The notes: generated by a model not told the origin, from the sequence alone. Counted from the stretch's first letter, positions 19,251-30,865 are shown. The stretch: 64,000 nucleotides of DNA from an uncultured Aquitalea sp. (GCF_945957525.1 NZ_CAMFLA010000006.1:1-64000); one strand, 5' to 3'. Made by a program: numbers and translations.

Positions 19251-19442
19251 ATGATTTCCCGCATTCCTCTAAGCATTCGCAGAAAGCAGGCCCGCGACCA
19301 GCATGAAAGCTTTCTGTACGCAGTGGCAAAACCACAATTGAGCGATAACGAGCGTTGCCGTCAGCAGAAAGTCCGGCAACGTGCCCACGACAGGGACGAC
19401 GCGCGTTTCCTGGCTGAACGAAGCGAAGACGATCTGTTCTAG
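19251..19442 (+). CDS. small basic hypothetical protein (63 aa)
   Basis: A 63-codon frame starting ATG-ATT-TCC, with a strong Shine-Dalgarno (AGGAGG, then AAGG) just upstream and a TAG stop. The product is rich in Arg, Gln and Asp, with no Gly, Trp or membrane segment. It opens M-I-S-R-I-P-L-S-I-R-R-K and ends acidic (S-E-D-D-L-F). A terminator-like hairpin at 19471 follows 29 nt after the stop, which supports a real short transcript. I do not recognise the family. Confidence 0.55.
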   Translation: MISRIPLSIRRKQARDQHESFLYAVAKPQLSDNERCRQQKVRQRAHDRDDARFLAERSEDDLF

Positions 19443-19769
19443 CCTTTCCGCCCCACCCGCCTCTGCACAAGGGTGCCGCCGCAGGCACCCTCACTCTCTT
19501 TTGTTTTTCTTTTTTCCAGTCTGGCGTCTGACCGCGCGCAAAGCGGGTCGATAGCCCTCCCTCGCCCCGTGCAAGCCCCCACCGCCGTTTGGCCGCCCTT
19601 TCGCACCGCGACAAAACAGCCCCGCACCTGCAGGCCATCAACCGCCCCGGCACCCTCGCCCCGCTCTGTTTTTATATCTTCTTTACACCGCCCTCGCGCT
19701 TTTTAGCAGGTTTTTGACGCCTGTTTCCTTACTCTTCCATGGCACACATCCGCCAAGGAACACACCACC
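19443..19769 (+). promoter_or_regulatory. leader region of the kdp operon
   Basis: 327 nt without a clear gene. It begins with a terminator-like hairpin (GGGTGCC / GGCACCC, 19471-19490) and then a marked pyrimidine tract (TCTCTTTTGTTTTTC). A second T-rich stretch at about 19669-19735 probably holds the kdp promoter. In other bacteria KdpE binds an AT/T-rich site just upstream of kdp, and this stretch is the natural place to look. I could not define the site by eye. Confidence 0.45.
19471..19490 (+). terminator. hairpin after the 63-aa ORF
   Basis: Stem GGGTGCC / GGCACCC with loop GCCGCA, followed by a pyrimidine run containing T4 and T5. Confidence 0.65.
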
Positions 19770-19865
19770 ATGGATCTCATTTTCATTGGCCTGATCCTGG
19801 CCTTTGCCGGCTTGACCTGCGCCTTCATCGAAGCGTGTCACCTGCTGGAAGGAAAACAATCATGA
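19770..19865 (+). CDS. 31-aa single-helix membrane micro-protein at head of kdp operon
   Basis: A 31-codon frame beginning ATG-GAT-CTC, with AAGGAA 11 nt upstream. It ends in TGA, overlapping the kdpF start by 4 nt (ATGA). The product opens M-D-L-I-F-I-G-L-I-L-A-F and has one hydrophobic helix (residues 3-21) followed by [11 protein letters not shown]. The stop/start overlap with kdpF, the position and the composition all argue that it is translated. From memory, similar unannotated micro-ORFs precede kdpF in other proteobacteria; I cannot verify that here. It may be a second small subunit of the Kdp complex. Confidence 0.7.
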   Translation: MDLIFIGLILAFAGLTCAFIEACHLLEGKQS

Positions 19866-19951
19866 ACCTGATGTACGCCGTAAGCGCCGTACTGGCCATA
19901 GGCCTGCTGGTCTATCTGGTCTACGCCCTCGTGAAACCGGAGAAATTCTGA
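19862..19951 (+). CDS. kdpF: potassium-transporting ATPase subunit KdpF
   Basis: A 29-residue single-span peptide that stabilises the KdpABC complex. It shows the diagnostic C-terminal [12 protein letters not shown], which matches the K/R-P-E-x-F ending of KdpF. It overlaps the preceding micro-ORF by ATGA, and kdpA starts 2 nt after its stop. Confidence 0.93.
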   Translation: MNLMYAVSAVLAIGLLVYLVYALVKPEKF

Positions 19952-19952
19952 C

Positions 19953-21761
19953 ATGACATCCGCTGCCTGGCTCCAACTGGGGCTTTTCCTGGCCGTGCTG
20001 ATCGCTTTGGCCTGGCCGCTTGGCGCTTACATGACCCGCATCATCCAGGGCGAGCATCCCGTCGCCGTTCTCTGGCTGAAACCTGTTGAACGCGCGCTGT
20101 ACAAACTGGCCGGCGTGCGGGAAGAACAAGAAATGGGCTGGAAGGGTTATGCCTTCGCACTGATCCTGTTCAACGTTATCGGCGTTTTCGCTGTTTATGC
20201 CTTACAACGCCTGCAAGGTGCCTTGCCTTTCAATCCGCAAGCGATGGGCGCCGTGTCGCCCGACTCCGCCTTCAACACTGCCGTATCCTTTGTCACCAAC
20301 ACCAACTGGCAAGGCTATGGCGGCGAAACCACCATGAGCTACCTCACACAGATGCTGGGGCTGACCGTACAAAACTTCCTGTCGGCAGCCACCGGTATTG
20401 CCGTAGTGGTGGCGTTGATTCGCGGCTTTGCCCGCCATACGGCGGCCAGCATCGGCAACTTCTGGGTGGATGTGACCCGCGTCACCCTGTATGTGCTGCT
20501 GCCGCTGTCGCTGGTATTCGCTCTGGCCTTTACCCAGCAAGGCGTGATCCAGAACCTGCTGCCCTACCAGACTGCGCACAACATCGAAGCGAACCACTTC
20601 CAGCAGCCGAAAACCGACAGCAAGGGCGCGCCTGTGCTGGGCAAGGACGGCAAGCCGGTAATGGTGGACGCCAGCACGCAGGATCAGGTCCTGCCGATGG
20701 GCCCGGTCGCCTCGCAAGAAGCCATCAAAATGCTGGGCACCAACGGCGGCGGTTTTTTCAACGCCAACTCGGCGCATCCGTATGAAAACCCGACCCCGCT
20801 GACCAACTTCCTGCAAGAGCTGGCCATTTTCCTGATTCCGGCAGCCTTGTGCTTTGTGTTTGGCCGCATGGTGGGCGACCGTCGCCAGGGCTGGGCCGTA
20901 CTCGCCGCCATGACGCTGCTCTTCGCCACCGCCGTTGTTTCTGTCACTGCGGCAGAACAAAACGGCATCCCGCAACTGGCTGCGCTGGGCGCGGATCAGC
21001 AGGTGAGCGCGCTGCAGTCGGGCGGCAATATGGAAGGCAAAGAGAGCCGCTTCGGCATTATCGACACCTCGCTGTTTATTGCGGTAACCACTTCCGCGTC
21101 CTGCGGCGCGGTCAATGCCATGCACGACTCGCTGACGCCGCTGGGCGGCCTGGTGCCCACCTTCCTGATGCAATTGGGCGAAGTGGTGTTCGGCGGCGTG
21201 GGCTCCGGCCTGTACGGCATGCTGATCTTCGCGATTCTGGCGGTATTCATCGCCGGGTTGATGGTAGGCCGCACACCGGAATACCTGGGCAAGAAAATTG
21301 AAACCCAGGAAATGAAAATGACCGCCATCACCATTCTGGTGACGCCGACGCTGGTGCTGGTGCTGACCGCCATCGCCGTCAGCACCGAGGCTGGCCGTGC
21401 CGGCATCGCCAATCCGGGCGCGCACGGTTTCAGCGAAATCCTCTACGCCTTCACTTCCGCCGCCAACAACAACGGCAGCGCCTTCGCCGGTCTGTCTGCC
21501 AACACGATGTTCTACAACATCGCCACCGCGGTGGGCATGTTCTTCGGCCGCTTCCTGATGATTGTGCCGATACTCGCCATCGCAGGCTCTTTGGCCGCCA
21601 AGAAGCGCCTTGCCGTCAACAGCGGCACCCTGCCCACTCACGGCCCGCTGTTTGTTGTACTGCTGATCGGCACCGTGCTGCTGGTGGGCGCGCTCAACTA
21701 TGTGCCGGCCGTGGCTTTGGGCCCGATTGTGGAACACCTGCAAATGGTGATGGCCCACTAA
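19953..21761 (+). CDS. kdpA: potassium-transporting ATPase subunit KdpA
   Basis: The K+-selective channel-like subunit of the high-affinity KdpFABC pump. It has 602 residues with about ten membrane helices and four degenerate selectivity-filter loops, for example [25 protein letters not shown] and [11 protein letters not shown]. It sits directly after kdpF and 24 nt before kdpB. Expression in relatives rises when external potassium is low. Confidence 0.98.
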   Translation: MTSAAWLQLGLFLAVLIALAWPLGAYMTRIIQGEHPVAVLWLKPVERALYKLAGVREEQEMGWKGYAFALILFNVIGVFAVYALQRLQGALPFNPQAMGAVSPDSAFNTAVSFVTNTNWQGYGGETTMSYLTQMLGLTVQNFLSAATGIAVVVALIRGFARHTAASIGNFWVDVTRVTLYVLLPLSLVFALAFTQQGVIQNLLPYQTAHNIEANHFQQPKTDSKGAPVLGKDGKPVMVDASTQDQVLPMGPVASQEAIKMLGTNGGGFFNANSAHPYENPTPLTNFLQELAIFLIPAALCFVFGRMVGDRRQGWAVLAAMTLLFATAVVSVTAAEQNGIPQLAALGADQQVSALQSGGNMEGKESRFGIIDTSLFIAVTTSASCGAVNAMHDSLTPLGGLVPTFLMQLGEVVFGGVGSGLYGMLIFAILAVFIAGLMVGRTPEYLGKKIETQEMKMTAITILVTPTLVLVLTAIAVSTEAGRAGIANPGAHGFSEILYAFTSAANNNGSAFAGLSANTMFYNIATAVGMFFGRFLMIVPILAIAGSLAAKKRLAVNSGTLPTHGPLFVVLLIGTVLLVGALNYVPAVALGPIVEHLQMVMAH

Positions 21762-21785
21762 GCGGACCGGACAAGGAATAGCAAA

Positions 21786-23900
<2,115 letters not shown>

Positions 23901-23929
23901 GCCAGTTCGCCCCTTACAAGGAAAGCATC

Positions 23930-24508
23930 ATGAAAAGCATTTTCCGTCCGGCGCTGACCCTGTTTGTCGCGCTCAGTCTGATTACCGGCTTGGCCTATCC
24001 GCTGCTGACCACCGGCCTTGCGCAAGCGCTTTTTCCGCAGCAAGCCAACGGCAGCCTGATCGAGCAAAACGGCAAGGTGATCGGCTCCAGCCTGATCGGC
24101 CAGGCCTTTTCCGGCAACCATTACTTCTGGGGTCGCCCGTCCGCCACTTCGCCGCAAAGCTATAACGCCGGCAACTCCGGCGGCTCCAACCTCGGCCCCA
24201 CCAACAAGGCCCAACTGGACGCGGTGAAAGGCAACCTCGACACCATCCGCAAGGCGCACCCGACGCAGACCGGCCCGGTGCCTGTGGATCTGGTAACGGC
24301 CTCGGCATCGGGCCTGGACCCGGAAATTTCCGCCGCCGCCGCCTACTATCAGGTGGACCGCATCGCCCAGGCACGCCAACTACCGGCCGAGAAGGTGCGC
24401 CAGCTGGTGGCGCAGCACGTGATCGCCAAAACCTTCGGCGTCTTCGGCCAAGCTCGCGTCAATGTGCTGCGGCTGAATCTTGATCTGGACAAGCTCTCGA
24501 AAGCCTGA
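23930..24508 (+). CDS. kdpC: potassium-transporting ATPase subunit KdpC
   Basis: The single-span periplasmic-facing subunit of KdpFABC. The start at 23930 is preferred: AAGGAAAG precedes it and the protein begins M-K-S-I-F-R-P-A-L. This gives 192 residues, normal for KdpC. An upstream ATG at 23897 would add 11 poorly conserved residues. After one N-terminal helix come the typical G-S-x-L-I-G-Q-x-F motif and a Y-F-W-G-R-P-S-like segment (H-Y-F-W-G-R-P-S), with D-P-x-I-S in the middle. Confidence 0.96.
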   Translation: MKSIFRPALTLFVALSLITGLAYPLLTTGLAQALFPQQANGSLIEQNGKVIGSSLIGQAFSGNHYFWGRPSATSPQSYNAGNSGGSNLGPTNKAQLDAVKGNLDTIRKAHPTQTGPVPVDLVTASASGLDPEISAAAAYYQVDRIAQARQLPAEKVRQLVAQHVIAKTFGVFGQARVNVLRLNLDLDKLSKA

Positions 24509-24600
24509 CCGCCTCCGTCAAGGCTCGCCCTGCCCGGTTTGCGCCGCGCAGGGCATCGTCTTGATTGCCCACCCGATGACAGCCCTGCGAAAATCCCCCC

Positions 24601-27294
24601 ATGACCGATAACCGACCCGACCCGGACGCTCTGCTTGAAGAGCTCAAGCAGGATGAAATCGACGCGCGACGCGGCCGACTGAAAATCTTCTTTGGCGCCT
24701 GCGCCGGCGTGGGCAAAACCTACGCCATGCTTAGCGCCGCCCGCCTCAAGCAGCAAGAAGGCGTCAAGGTGCTGGTGGGCGTGGTGGAAACGCACGGCCG
24801 CAAGGAAACCGAGGCCCAGCTGGACGGGCTGGAGCTGCTGCCGCGCAAACAGGTGGCGTACAAGGGCCACTCGCTGGCCGAGTTCGATATCGACCAGGCC
24901 CTGGCCCGCGCGCCGGAGTTGATCCTGATTGATGAGTTCGCCCACTCCAACGTGCCGGGCTCCCGCCACGTCAAACGCTGGCAGGACGTGGAAGAGCTGC
25001 TGGCCGCCGGCATCGACGTCTACACCACGCTGAATGTGCAGCATCTGGAAAGCCTCAACGACGTGGTGGGCCAGATCACCGGCATCGTGGTGCGGGAAAC
25101 CCTGCCCGATCATGTGTTCGATCAGGCCGACGAAGTATCGCTGGTGGACTTGCCGCCGGACGAGCTGCTCAGCCGGCTGGCCGCCGGCAAGGTGTATATC
25201 GCCCATCAGGCCGAACGGGCGGTAAAAAACTTCTTCCGCAAGGGCAACCTGCTGGCCTTGCGCGAGCTGGCCCTGCGCCGCACCGCCGACCGCGTGGACG
25301 CACAGATGCGCGCCTACCGCGCCGACCAGTCCATCCGCCCGGTCTGGCATGCGCGCGAGCGGCTGTTGATTTGCGTGGGCGACGGGCCGGGCACGGAAAA
25401 GCTGATCCGCGCCGGCAAGCGGCTGGCCAACAGCCTGGACGCTGACTGGATTGCCGTGTTCGTCGAAACCCCGGCGCTGCAAAAACTGTCCGAAGCCCAG
25501 CGCGCCCGCATCATGAAAGGCCTGAAGCTGGCGCAAGAGTTGGGCGCGGAAACCACCGTGCTGGGCGGCACCCATCTGGCCGCCACCCTGCTGGCCTACG
25601 CCCGCACCCGCAATGTCTCCAAACTGGTGGTGGGGCGCTCCACCCGCGGGCGGCTCAGCCGCATCTGGCGGCGCTCGCTGCTGGAAGACATCGCCCGCCA
25701 CTCCGGCGATGTGGACGTCTACGTGGTGTCGCATGAGGAAAACCAGCATGACAGCGGCGCGCCGGACACCTTCAACAGCCTTCTGTTCGGCGAAGCCGCG
25801 CATCAACGTAAACACGGCTACATTGCCGCGGCCTTGTCCTGCCTGCTGGCCACCGGTGTTTCCAGCCTGCTGGACCCGTATTTTTCGCTGGTCAACGTGG
25901 TAATGATTTACCTGCTTGCGGTGGTGCTGGTGGCCGTGCGCTTCGGCCGCGGCCCCGGCGTGCTGGCCTCGTTCCTGTCTGTAGCTGTGTTCGATTATTT
26001 CTTCGTGCCACCGCGCATGTCGCTCTCGGTATCCGATACCCAATACCTGCTCACCTTCGGCATCATGCTGGCGGTAGCATTGATCATCAGTCAGCTCACC
26101 GCCCGCCTGCGCTTTGAGGCCAGCATCGCCACCTACCGCGAACGCCGCACGCGCGCGCTGTATGACTTGGGGCGAGAACTGGCCGGCGCGCTCACCGCCG
26201 CGCAAATCATTGAAACTACCATCAGCAGGCTGGAACCCCTGTTCAACGCCAGGCTCGCCGTATTCACCCCCGACAGCAAGGACAGCCTGCAGCTCTCCAG
26301 CGAGCTTGTGGCTGGCAGCGACACAGGCGTGGCGCAATGGGTATACGACAACCAGCAACCCGCCGGGCTAGGTACGCAAACCCTGCCCTCCAACGTCTTG
26401 CTTTATCTGCCCCTGAAAGCGCCAATGCGCACACGCGGGGTACTGGCGGTGCTGCCGGAAAAAATGGATAAGGTATTTCTGCCCGAGCAGCAGCGGCTGC
26501 TGGAAACCTGCGCCGCCCAGATTGCGCTGGCGCTGGAGCGGGTGCATTACGTGGAAGTGGCGCAGGACGCGCTGGTGGCGATGGAATCCGAGCGGCTGCG
26601 CAACAGCGTGTTGTCCGTGGTGTCGCATGATCTGCGCACACCGCTGACCACCCTGGTAGGGCTGTCCAGCCTGTTGGCCGAAGGCAATGTCTCCTCGGAG
26701 CAGCGCCAGGACATCGCCAACTCGATTCAGGACGAATCGCTGCGCATGAACAATCTGGTCACCAATCTGCTGGACATGGCGCGCCTGCAGTCAGGCGTCA
26801 AACTACAAAAGGAATGGCAGATGCTGGATGAGGCGGTTGGCAGCGCGGTGCGCGCCGCCAACCGCAGCCTGAGCGGCCATGCGCTGAGCATCCGGTTGCC
26901 GCCCGATCTGCCGGTGCTGGAGTATGATGCCGTGCTGATCGAGCGCGTGCTGGTCAACCTGCTGGAAAACGCAGCCAAATACACGCCCGCTGGCAGCCAT
27001 ATCGCGCTAGAAGCCAAACGCGACGGCGGCAAGGTTGTCGTTTGCGTCAGCGACGACGGCCCCGGCCTGCCGGACATGCAGGGTCAAAAGCTGTTTGACA
27101 AATTCACTCGCGGCAACAGCGAGTCTTCCACGCCGGGCGTGGGCCTTGGCCTCGCCATCTGCCGCAGCATCATCGAAGCGCACGGCGGCGTCATCAGCGC
27201 CGACAATCGCTTGCCGCATGGCGCTGTGTTCAGTTTCACATTGCCGGCCGGCGCCAGCCCCGCCCTGCCGCAAGAAGAGGAATTCGACGCATGA
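24601..27294 (+). CDS. kdpD: osmosensitive potassium sensor histidine kinase KdpD
   Basis: Inner-membrane sensor kinase that controls kdp in response to potassium and ionic strength. It has 897 residues. An N-terminal KdpD domain has the P-loop G-A-C-A-G-V-G-K-T near 36, followed by a Usp-like domain (about 250-375). Four close membrane helices lie at about 400-500, then a GAF domain. The kinase core has the phospho-acceptor His676 in S-H-D-L-R-T-P-L-T and ATP-binding N and G boxes (N-L-L-E-N-A-A-K-Y; G-V-G-L-G-L-A). It overlaps kdpE by 4 nt. Confidence 0.97.
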   Translation: MTDNRPDPDALLEELKQDEIDARRGRLKIFFGACAGVGKTYAMLSAARLKQQEGVKVLVGVVETHGRKETEAQLDGLELLPRKQVAYKGHSLAEFDIDQALARAPELILIDEFAHSNVPGSRHVKRWQDVEELLAAGIDVYTTLNVQHLESLNDVVGQITGIVVRETLPDHVFDQADEVSLVDLPPDELLSRLAAGKVYIAHQAERAVKNFFRKGNLLALRELALRRTADRVDAQMRAYRADQSIRPVWHARERLLICVGDGPGTEKLIRAGKRLANSLDADWIAVFVETPALQKLSEAQRARIMKGLKLAQELGAETTVLGGTHLAATLLAYARTRNVSKLVVGRSTRGRLSRIWRRSLLEDIARHSGDVDVYVVSHEENQHDSGAPDTFNSLLFGEAAHQRKHGYIAAALSCLLATGVSSLLDPYFSLVNVVMIYLLAVVLVAVRFGRGPGVLASFLSVAVFDYFFVPPRMSLSVSDTQYLLTFGIMLAVALIISQLTARLRFEASIATYRERRTRALYDLGRELAGALTAAQIIETTISRLEPLFNARLAVFTPDSKDSLQLSSELVAGSDTGVAQWVYDNQQPAGLGTQTLPSNVLLYLPLKAPMRTRGVLAVLPEKMDKVFLPEQQRLLETCAAQIALALERVHYVEVAQDALVAMESERLRNSVLSVVSHDLRTPLTTLVGLSSLLAEGNVSSEQRQDIANSIQDESLRMNNLVTNLLDMARLQSGVKLQKEWQMLDEAVGSAVRAANRSLSGHALSIRLPPDLPVLEYDAVLIERVLVNLLENAAKYTPAGSHIALEAKRDGGKVVVCVSDDGPGLPDMQGQKLFDKFTRGNSESSTPGVGLGLAICRSIIEAHGGVISADNRLPHGAVFSFTLPAGASPALPQEEEFDA

Positions 27295-27986
27295 ACGATC
27301 AACCGGTCAACCTCGTCATCATCGAGGACGAAAAGCCCATCCGGCATTTCCTCGCCTCCGCGCTGGCCAGCGAAGACTGGACCGTACACGAGGCGGAAAC
27401 CGGCAAGCAGGGCCTGATTACCGTGGCCACCCGCAAACCGGACATGGTGATTCTGGATCTGGGCCTTCCCGACACCAGCGGCATCGAGGTCATCAAGCAA
27501 CTGCGCGAATGGACCGACATCCCCATCCTGGTGCTGTCGGCCCGCACGCAAGAACATCAGAAAGTGGAAGCGCTGGACGCCGGCGCGGACGACTACCTCA
27601 CCAAGCCTTTCGGCGTGGCTGAATGCCTGGCCCGCATCCGCGTACTGCTGCGCCGTCGCCAGCGCGGCAGCGCCGCCGCGGAACAAACCTTCCGCCTTGG
27701 CGACATCCGCGTCGACCTGGTCAACCGCCTGGTGTACAAGGCGGAAGAAGAAGTACACCTCACCCCCATCGAATACCGGCTGCTCGGCACGCTGATCCGC
27801 AACGCCGGCAAGGTGATCACCCACCGGGAGCTCTTGCTGGCGGTATGGGGACCATCCTATTCCGAACACAATCAGTATCTGCGGGTGTACATGGGACATC
27901 TGCGGCAAAAACTGGAAGACAACCCGGCCACGCCGCGTTACATCGTCACCGAAACCGGCGTGGGCTACCGGCTGCTGGAAGGCTAG
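27291..27986 (+). CDS. kdpE: response regulator KdpE
   Basis: OmpR-type activator of kdp, 231 residues. In the receiver domain the phospho-acceptor is Asp56 (V-I-L-D-L-G-L-P-D), the acidic pocket is E-D-E near residue 12, and the switch Lys is in Y-L-T-K-P-F. The C-terminal winged-helix domain ends V-G-Y-R-L. Its ATGA overlap with kdpD implies coupled translation, and it is the last gene of the kdp operon. Confidence 0.97.
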   Translation: MNDQPVNLVIIEDEKPIRHFLASALASEDWTVHEAETGKQGLITVATRKPDMVILDLGLPDTSGIEVIKQLREWTDIPILVLSARTQEHQKVEALDAGADDYLTKPFGVAECLARIRVLLRRRQRGSAAAEQTFRLGDIRVDLVNRLVYKAEEEVHLTPIEYRLLGTLIRNAGKVITHRELLLAVWGPSYSEHNQYLRVYMGHLRQKLEDNPATPRYIVTETGVGYRLLEG

Positions 27987-28002
27987 GTCTGCCGCAATGT
28001 CA

Positions 28003-28040
28003 AAGCACAAGGCCGCGACGCATGTCGCGGCCTTGTGCTT
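28003..28040. terminator. long perfect hairpin after kdpE
   Basis: A 17-bp perfect stem AAGCACAAGGCCGCGAC / GTCGCGGCCTTGTGCTT with a GCAT loop. It lies between the convergent kdpE and narK-type genes. There is no T tract, so it may act as an RNA-end stabiliser or a weak bidirectional terminator. Confidence 0.65.
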
Positions 28041-28044
28041 CAGA

Positions 28045-28105
28045 TCCGCCAACAAAAAACCTGATCCAGCCCTGTCTCAGGTTTTCTGTGCAATGTTGTC
28101 AGCGG
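28045..28105 (+). repeat. internally deleted MITE-like element, copy F
   Basis: About 61 bp. It begins TCCGCCAACAAAAAACCTGATCC and ends TTGTCAGCGG, which match the two ends of copies B and C, but the core is missing. The inner part AAAACCTGA / TCAGGTTTT folds as a hairpin and may serve as the terminator of the minus-strand carrier gene that ends at 28150. Confidence 0.5.
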
Positions 28106-28149
28106 CGCTTGCAGCCGAAGGCAGCGCTTCGGCCAACCTCAGCTTGGCG

Positions 28150-29529
28150 TCAGCACGGTACTTCAGCGTTCTTGCGCGCGTAGAACCACCAGTTGATCAG
28201 CACGCAGGTCACATAGAAGGCGATGAAGGCGTACAGCGCGGCATCCACCCCGCCGGTCATGCTGATGGAAGTACCGTAGCTCTTAGGGATAAAGAAACCG
28301 CCATACGCGCCGATTGCGCCGGAAAAGCCCAACACAGCCGCCGCCTCCTTGGTGGCTTCCGCCGTGGCCTGCTGTTGGGCCTTGGCGTCGTTGCCGGCCC
28401 AGCGCTTGTGCAGGGTAAGGAAAATGGCCGGCACTTGCATGAAGGTAGAACCGTTGCCGATGCCGGTCAGGGCAAACAAACAGAGGAACATGGCGAAGAA
28501 ACCGCCAAAACTACCGCCCACGCCGCCGTGCGGCAGGAAAGCCAGCACCCCCATCACCGCGCCGATCATCAGCACGAACACCGCCTGCGTCACCTTGGCG
28601 CCGCCGATCTTGTCAGCCAGCCAGCCGCCCACCGGACGGGTCAAGGCGCCAACCAAAGGGCCGAGGAAGACATACTTGGTGGGGTCCATGTCCGGGAACT
28701 GGCCCTTCATCAGCAGGGGAAAGCCAGCGGAAAAACCGATAAAGGAACCGAAAGTGCCCACATACAGCCAGCACATCAGCCAATTGTGCTTGCGCTTGAA
28801 GATAATGGCCTGATCAGAGAAAGAAGCTTTGGCGGCGGCCAGATCGTTCATGCCGAACCAGGCGGCCAGCGTGGACAGAATGATGAACGGTACCCAGACG
28901 AAGCCAGCGTTCTGCAGCCACATCGGTTTGGAAACAGCGCCCTTGACCCAGGTTTGCGGATCGCCGCCCAGTTGGCCGAACAAACCCAGAGTGATGACGA
29001 TGGGCACCACGAACTGCACCACCGACACGCCCAGATTGCCCAAGCCCGCATTCAGGCCCAGCGCCGTGCCCTTCTCCGCCTTGGGGAAGAAAAAGCTGAT
29101 GTTGGACATGGAAGAGCTGAAGTTGCCGCCGCCAAAACCGCACAGCAGCGCCAACATCATCATGGTGCTGTAGGAGGTGCTCGGGTCCTGCACCGCAAAA
29201 CCGATGCCCAGTGCCGGAATCAGCAGGCTGGCGGTAGACAGCGCGGTCCACTTGCGCCCGCCGAAAATCGGCACCATGAATGAGTAAAAAATCCGCAGCG
29301 TGGCGCCTGACAAGGCCGGCAGCGCCGCCAGCCAGAACAGCTGGTTCTGGCTGTAGTTGAAGCCGATGTTGGGCATGTTGAGCACGGCCACGCTCCACAC
29401 CTGCCACATGATGAAGGCCAGCGTGAGCGCGGGGATGGAAATCCACAGATTGCGGCGAGCGACAGCCTTGCCTTCCTGCTGCCAGAAACCGGCGTTTTCC
29501 GGTTCCCAGCGGGTTATCAGCGATGCCAT
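28150..29529 (-). CDS. NarK-family nitrate/nitrite transporter (second of tandem pair)
   Basis: MFS carrier of 459 residues with 12 predicted helices. It has a nitrate-signature-like segment G-L-N-A-G-L-G-N-L-G-V-S-V-V-Q-F in helix 5 and another glycine-rich segment near helix 11. Length and motif fit the NarK2-type nitrate/nitrite exchanger. CAGGAG precedes the ATG. It lies 79 nt after the first narK gene on the same strand, and the gap contains a small GC hairpin. No nar, nas or nir reductase gene is in the window. Confidence 0.88.
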   Translation of the reverse strand: MASLITRWEPENAGFWQQEGKAVARRNLWISIPALTLAFIMWQVWSVAVLNMPNIGFNYSQNQLFWLAALPALSGATLRIFYSFMVPIFGGRKWTALSTASLLIPALGIGFAVQDPSTSYSTMMMLALLCGFGGGNFSSSMSNISFFFPKAEKGTALGLNAGLGNLGVSVVQFVVPIVITLGLFGQLGGDPQTWVKGAVSKPMWLQNAGFVWVPFIILSTLAAWFGMNDLAAAKASFSDQAIIFKRKHNWLMCWLYVGTFGSFIGFSAGFPLLMKGQFPDMDPTKYVFLGPLVGALTRPVGGWLADKIGGAKVTQAVFVLMIGAVMGVLAFLPHGGVGGSFGGFFAMFLCLFALTGIGNGSTFMQVPAIFLTLHKRWAGNDAKAQQQATAEATKEAAAVLGFSGAIGAYGGFFIPKSYGTSISMTGGVDAALYAFIAFYVTCVLINWWFYARKNAEVPC

Positions 29530-29608
29530 GGCGAATATCTCCTGTAGGCGACGGCGTTGCCGCCGCCTGGCTTGCGAGTCGTTGTTTATGAATGGAATGT
29601 TGTCTGGA

Positions 29609-30865
29609 TCAGCGGCGAGCTTCGGCCAACTGGCGGCTTTCCTCTTCGCGCGCCAGCGGTTTGAAGGAGTAATGCATCCACACCAGGCTGACGCACACCG
29701 TGCCGTACATCAGCATGAAGGCACTGCTGCGCACACCGGTAAGGTCCAGCAGCGCGCCAAACAGGATAGGCAGCAGAAAGCCGCCCAAGCCGCCGGCCAG
29801 GCCCACTACGCCGGAAACCGCGCCGATGTTGTCGGTAAAATCATTGGAGATGAACTTGAAAACCGACGCCTTGCCCACGGCCATCGCGATACCAGCGACA
29901 AACAGCACCAGGGTGAACAGCGAATGGTTCAAGCCCATATGCAGGCTCATTGGGCCCTTGATGGTGGTTACTACCATCTCGGTTTGCGGGTAGGACAGGA
30001 CAAAGAAGCACACCCACAGCACCCACATCACCCACCAGGTGGTCTTGTAAGCGCCGAAACGGTCGGACATCCAGCCGCCAATGGCGCGCAGTACCCCGCC
30101 GGGCAGCGAGAAACAGGCGGCCAGGAAGGCGGCTGTCTTCAGATCAAAACCATATTCGCCCACATAGTATTTGGTGAGCCACAGCGACAGGCCGACATAA
30201 CCGCCGAATACGACCGAGTAATACTGGGAGTAGCGCCATACGCGCGGATCGCGCAGCACTTTTAGCTGGTCGGCAAAGGTCACGCTACCGCTCGCTACGT
30301 GGCGCGGATCGTGGTAGCTGAAGAACCAGAACAGCAACGCTGTCGCCAGCATCACGCCGGCGTACACCTGCGGCACCATGGTCCAGCCGGCCGCGGCCAT
30401 GATGGCCGGGGCTACGAACTTGTTGACCGCCGCACCGGAATTGCCCGCGCCGAACACGCCCATCGCCAGGCCCTGCTTGTTGCGCGGAAACCAGCGCGCC
30501 ACATAAGGCGTACCCACCGAAAACGAACCGCCCGCCAGACCGATGAACAGGCCGATGACGAGGAACTGCCAGTACTGGGTGGCGAACTCCATCAGGTAAA
30601 TCGGAATCACCGTGGACAGCATCAGCACGAACAGCACGATGCGACCGCCGAATTTGTCGGTCCAGATGCCCAACGGCACCCGCACCAGCGAGCCTGACAA
30701 CACCGGCGTGGCCGCCAGAATACCGAACTCGGTTTCATTCAGGCCCAGTTGCTGTTTGAGCGGTATCCCCACCACCCCCAGCATCATCCAGACCATGAAA
30801 CAGACGGTGAAAGACAAAGTGCTGGACGCCAGCACTGCGTATTGCTTGTAGGTTTGCGAAGCCAT
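29609..30865 (-). CDS. NarK-family nitrate transporter (first of tandem pair)
   Basis: MFS carrier of 418 residues with 12 helices. The nitrate-signature segment is G-V-F-G-A-G-N-S-G-A-A-V-N-K-F. It resembles the NarK1-type nitrate/proton symporter, and with its partner it would make the NarK1-NarK2 pair seen in denitrifiers. I chose the ATG at 30865 with GGGGAG upstream; a GTG one codon earlier is possible. The last codons contain one copy of the dispersed TTCGGCCAAC motif (29621-29630), giving Q-L-A-E-A. Confidence 0.88.
   Translation of the reverse strand: MASQTYKQYAVLASSTLSFTVCFMVWMMLGVVGIPLKQQLGLNETEFGILAATPVLSGSLVRVPLGIWTDKFGGRIVLFVLMLSTVIPIYLMEFATQYWQFLVIGLFIGLAGGSFSVGTPYVARWFPRNKQGLAMGVFGAGNSGAAVNKFVAPAIMAAAGWTMVPQVYAGVMLATALLFWFFSYHDPRHVASGSVTFADQLKVLRDPRVWRYSQYYSVVFGGYVGLSLWLTKYYVGEYGFDLKTAAFLAACFSLPGGVLRAIGGWMSDRFGAYKTTWWVMWVLWVCFFVLSYPQTEMVVTTIKGPMSLHMGLNHSLFTLVLFVAGIAMAVGKASVFKFISNDFTDNIGAVSGVVGLAGGLGGFLLPILFGALLDLTGVRSSAFMLMYGTVCVSLVWMHYSFKPLAREEESRQLAEARR

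Noticed and set aside
24349-26358. A 669-codon minus-strand frame inside kdpD
   Set aside because: It is antisense to an intact KdpD with all motifs, and it has no ribosome binding site.
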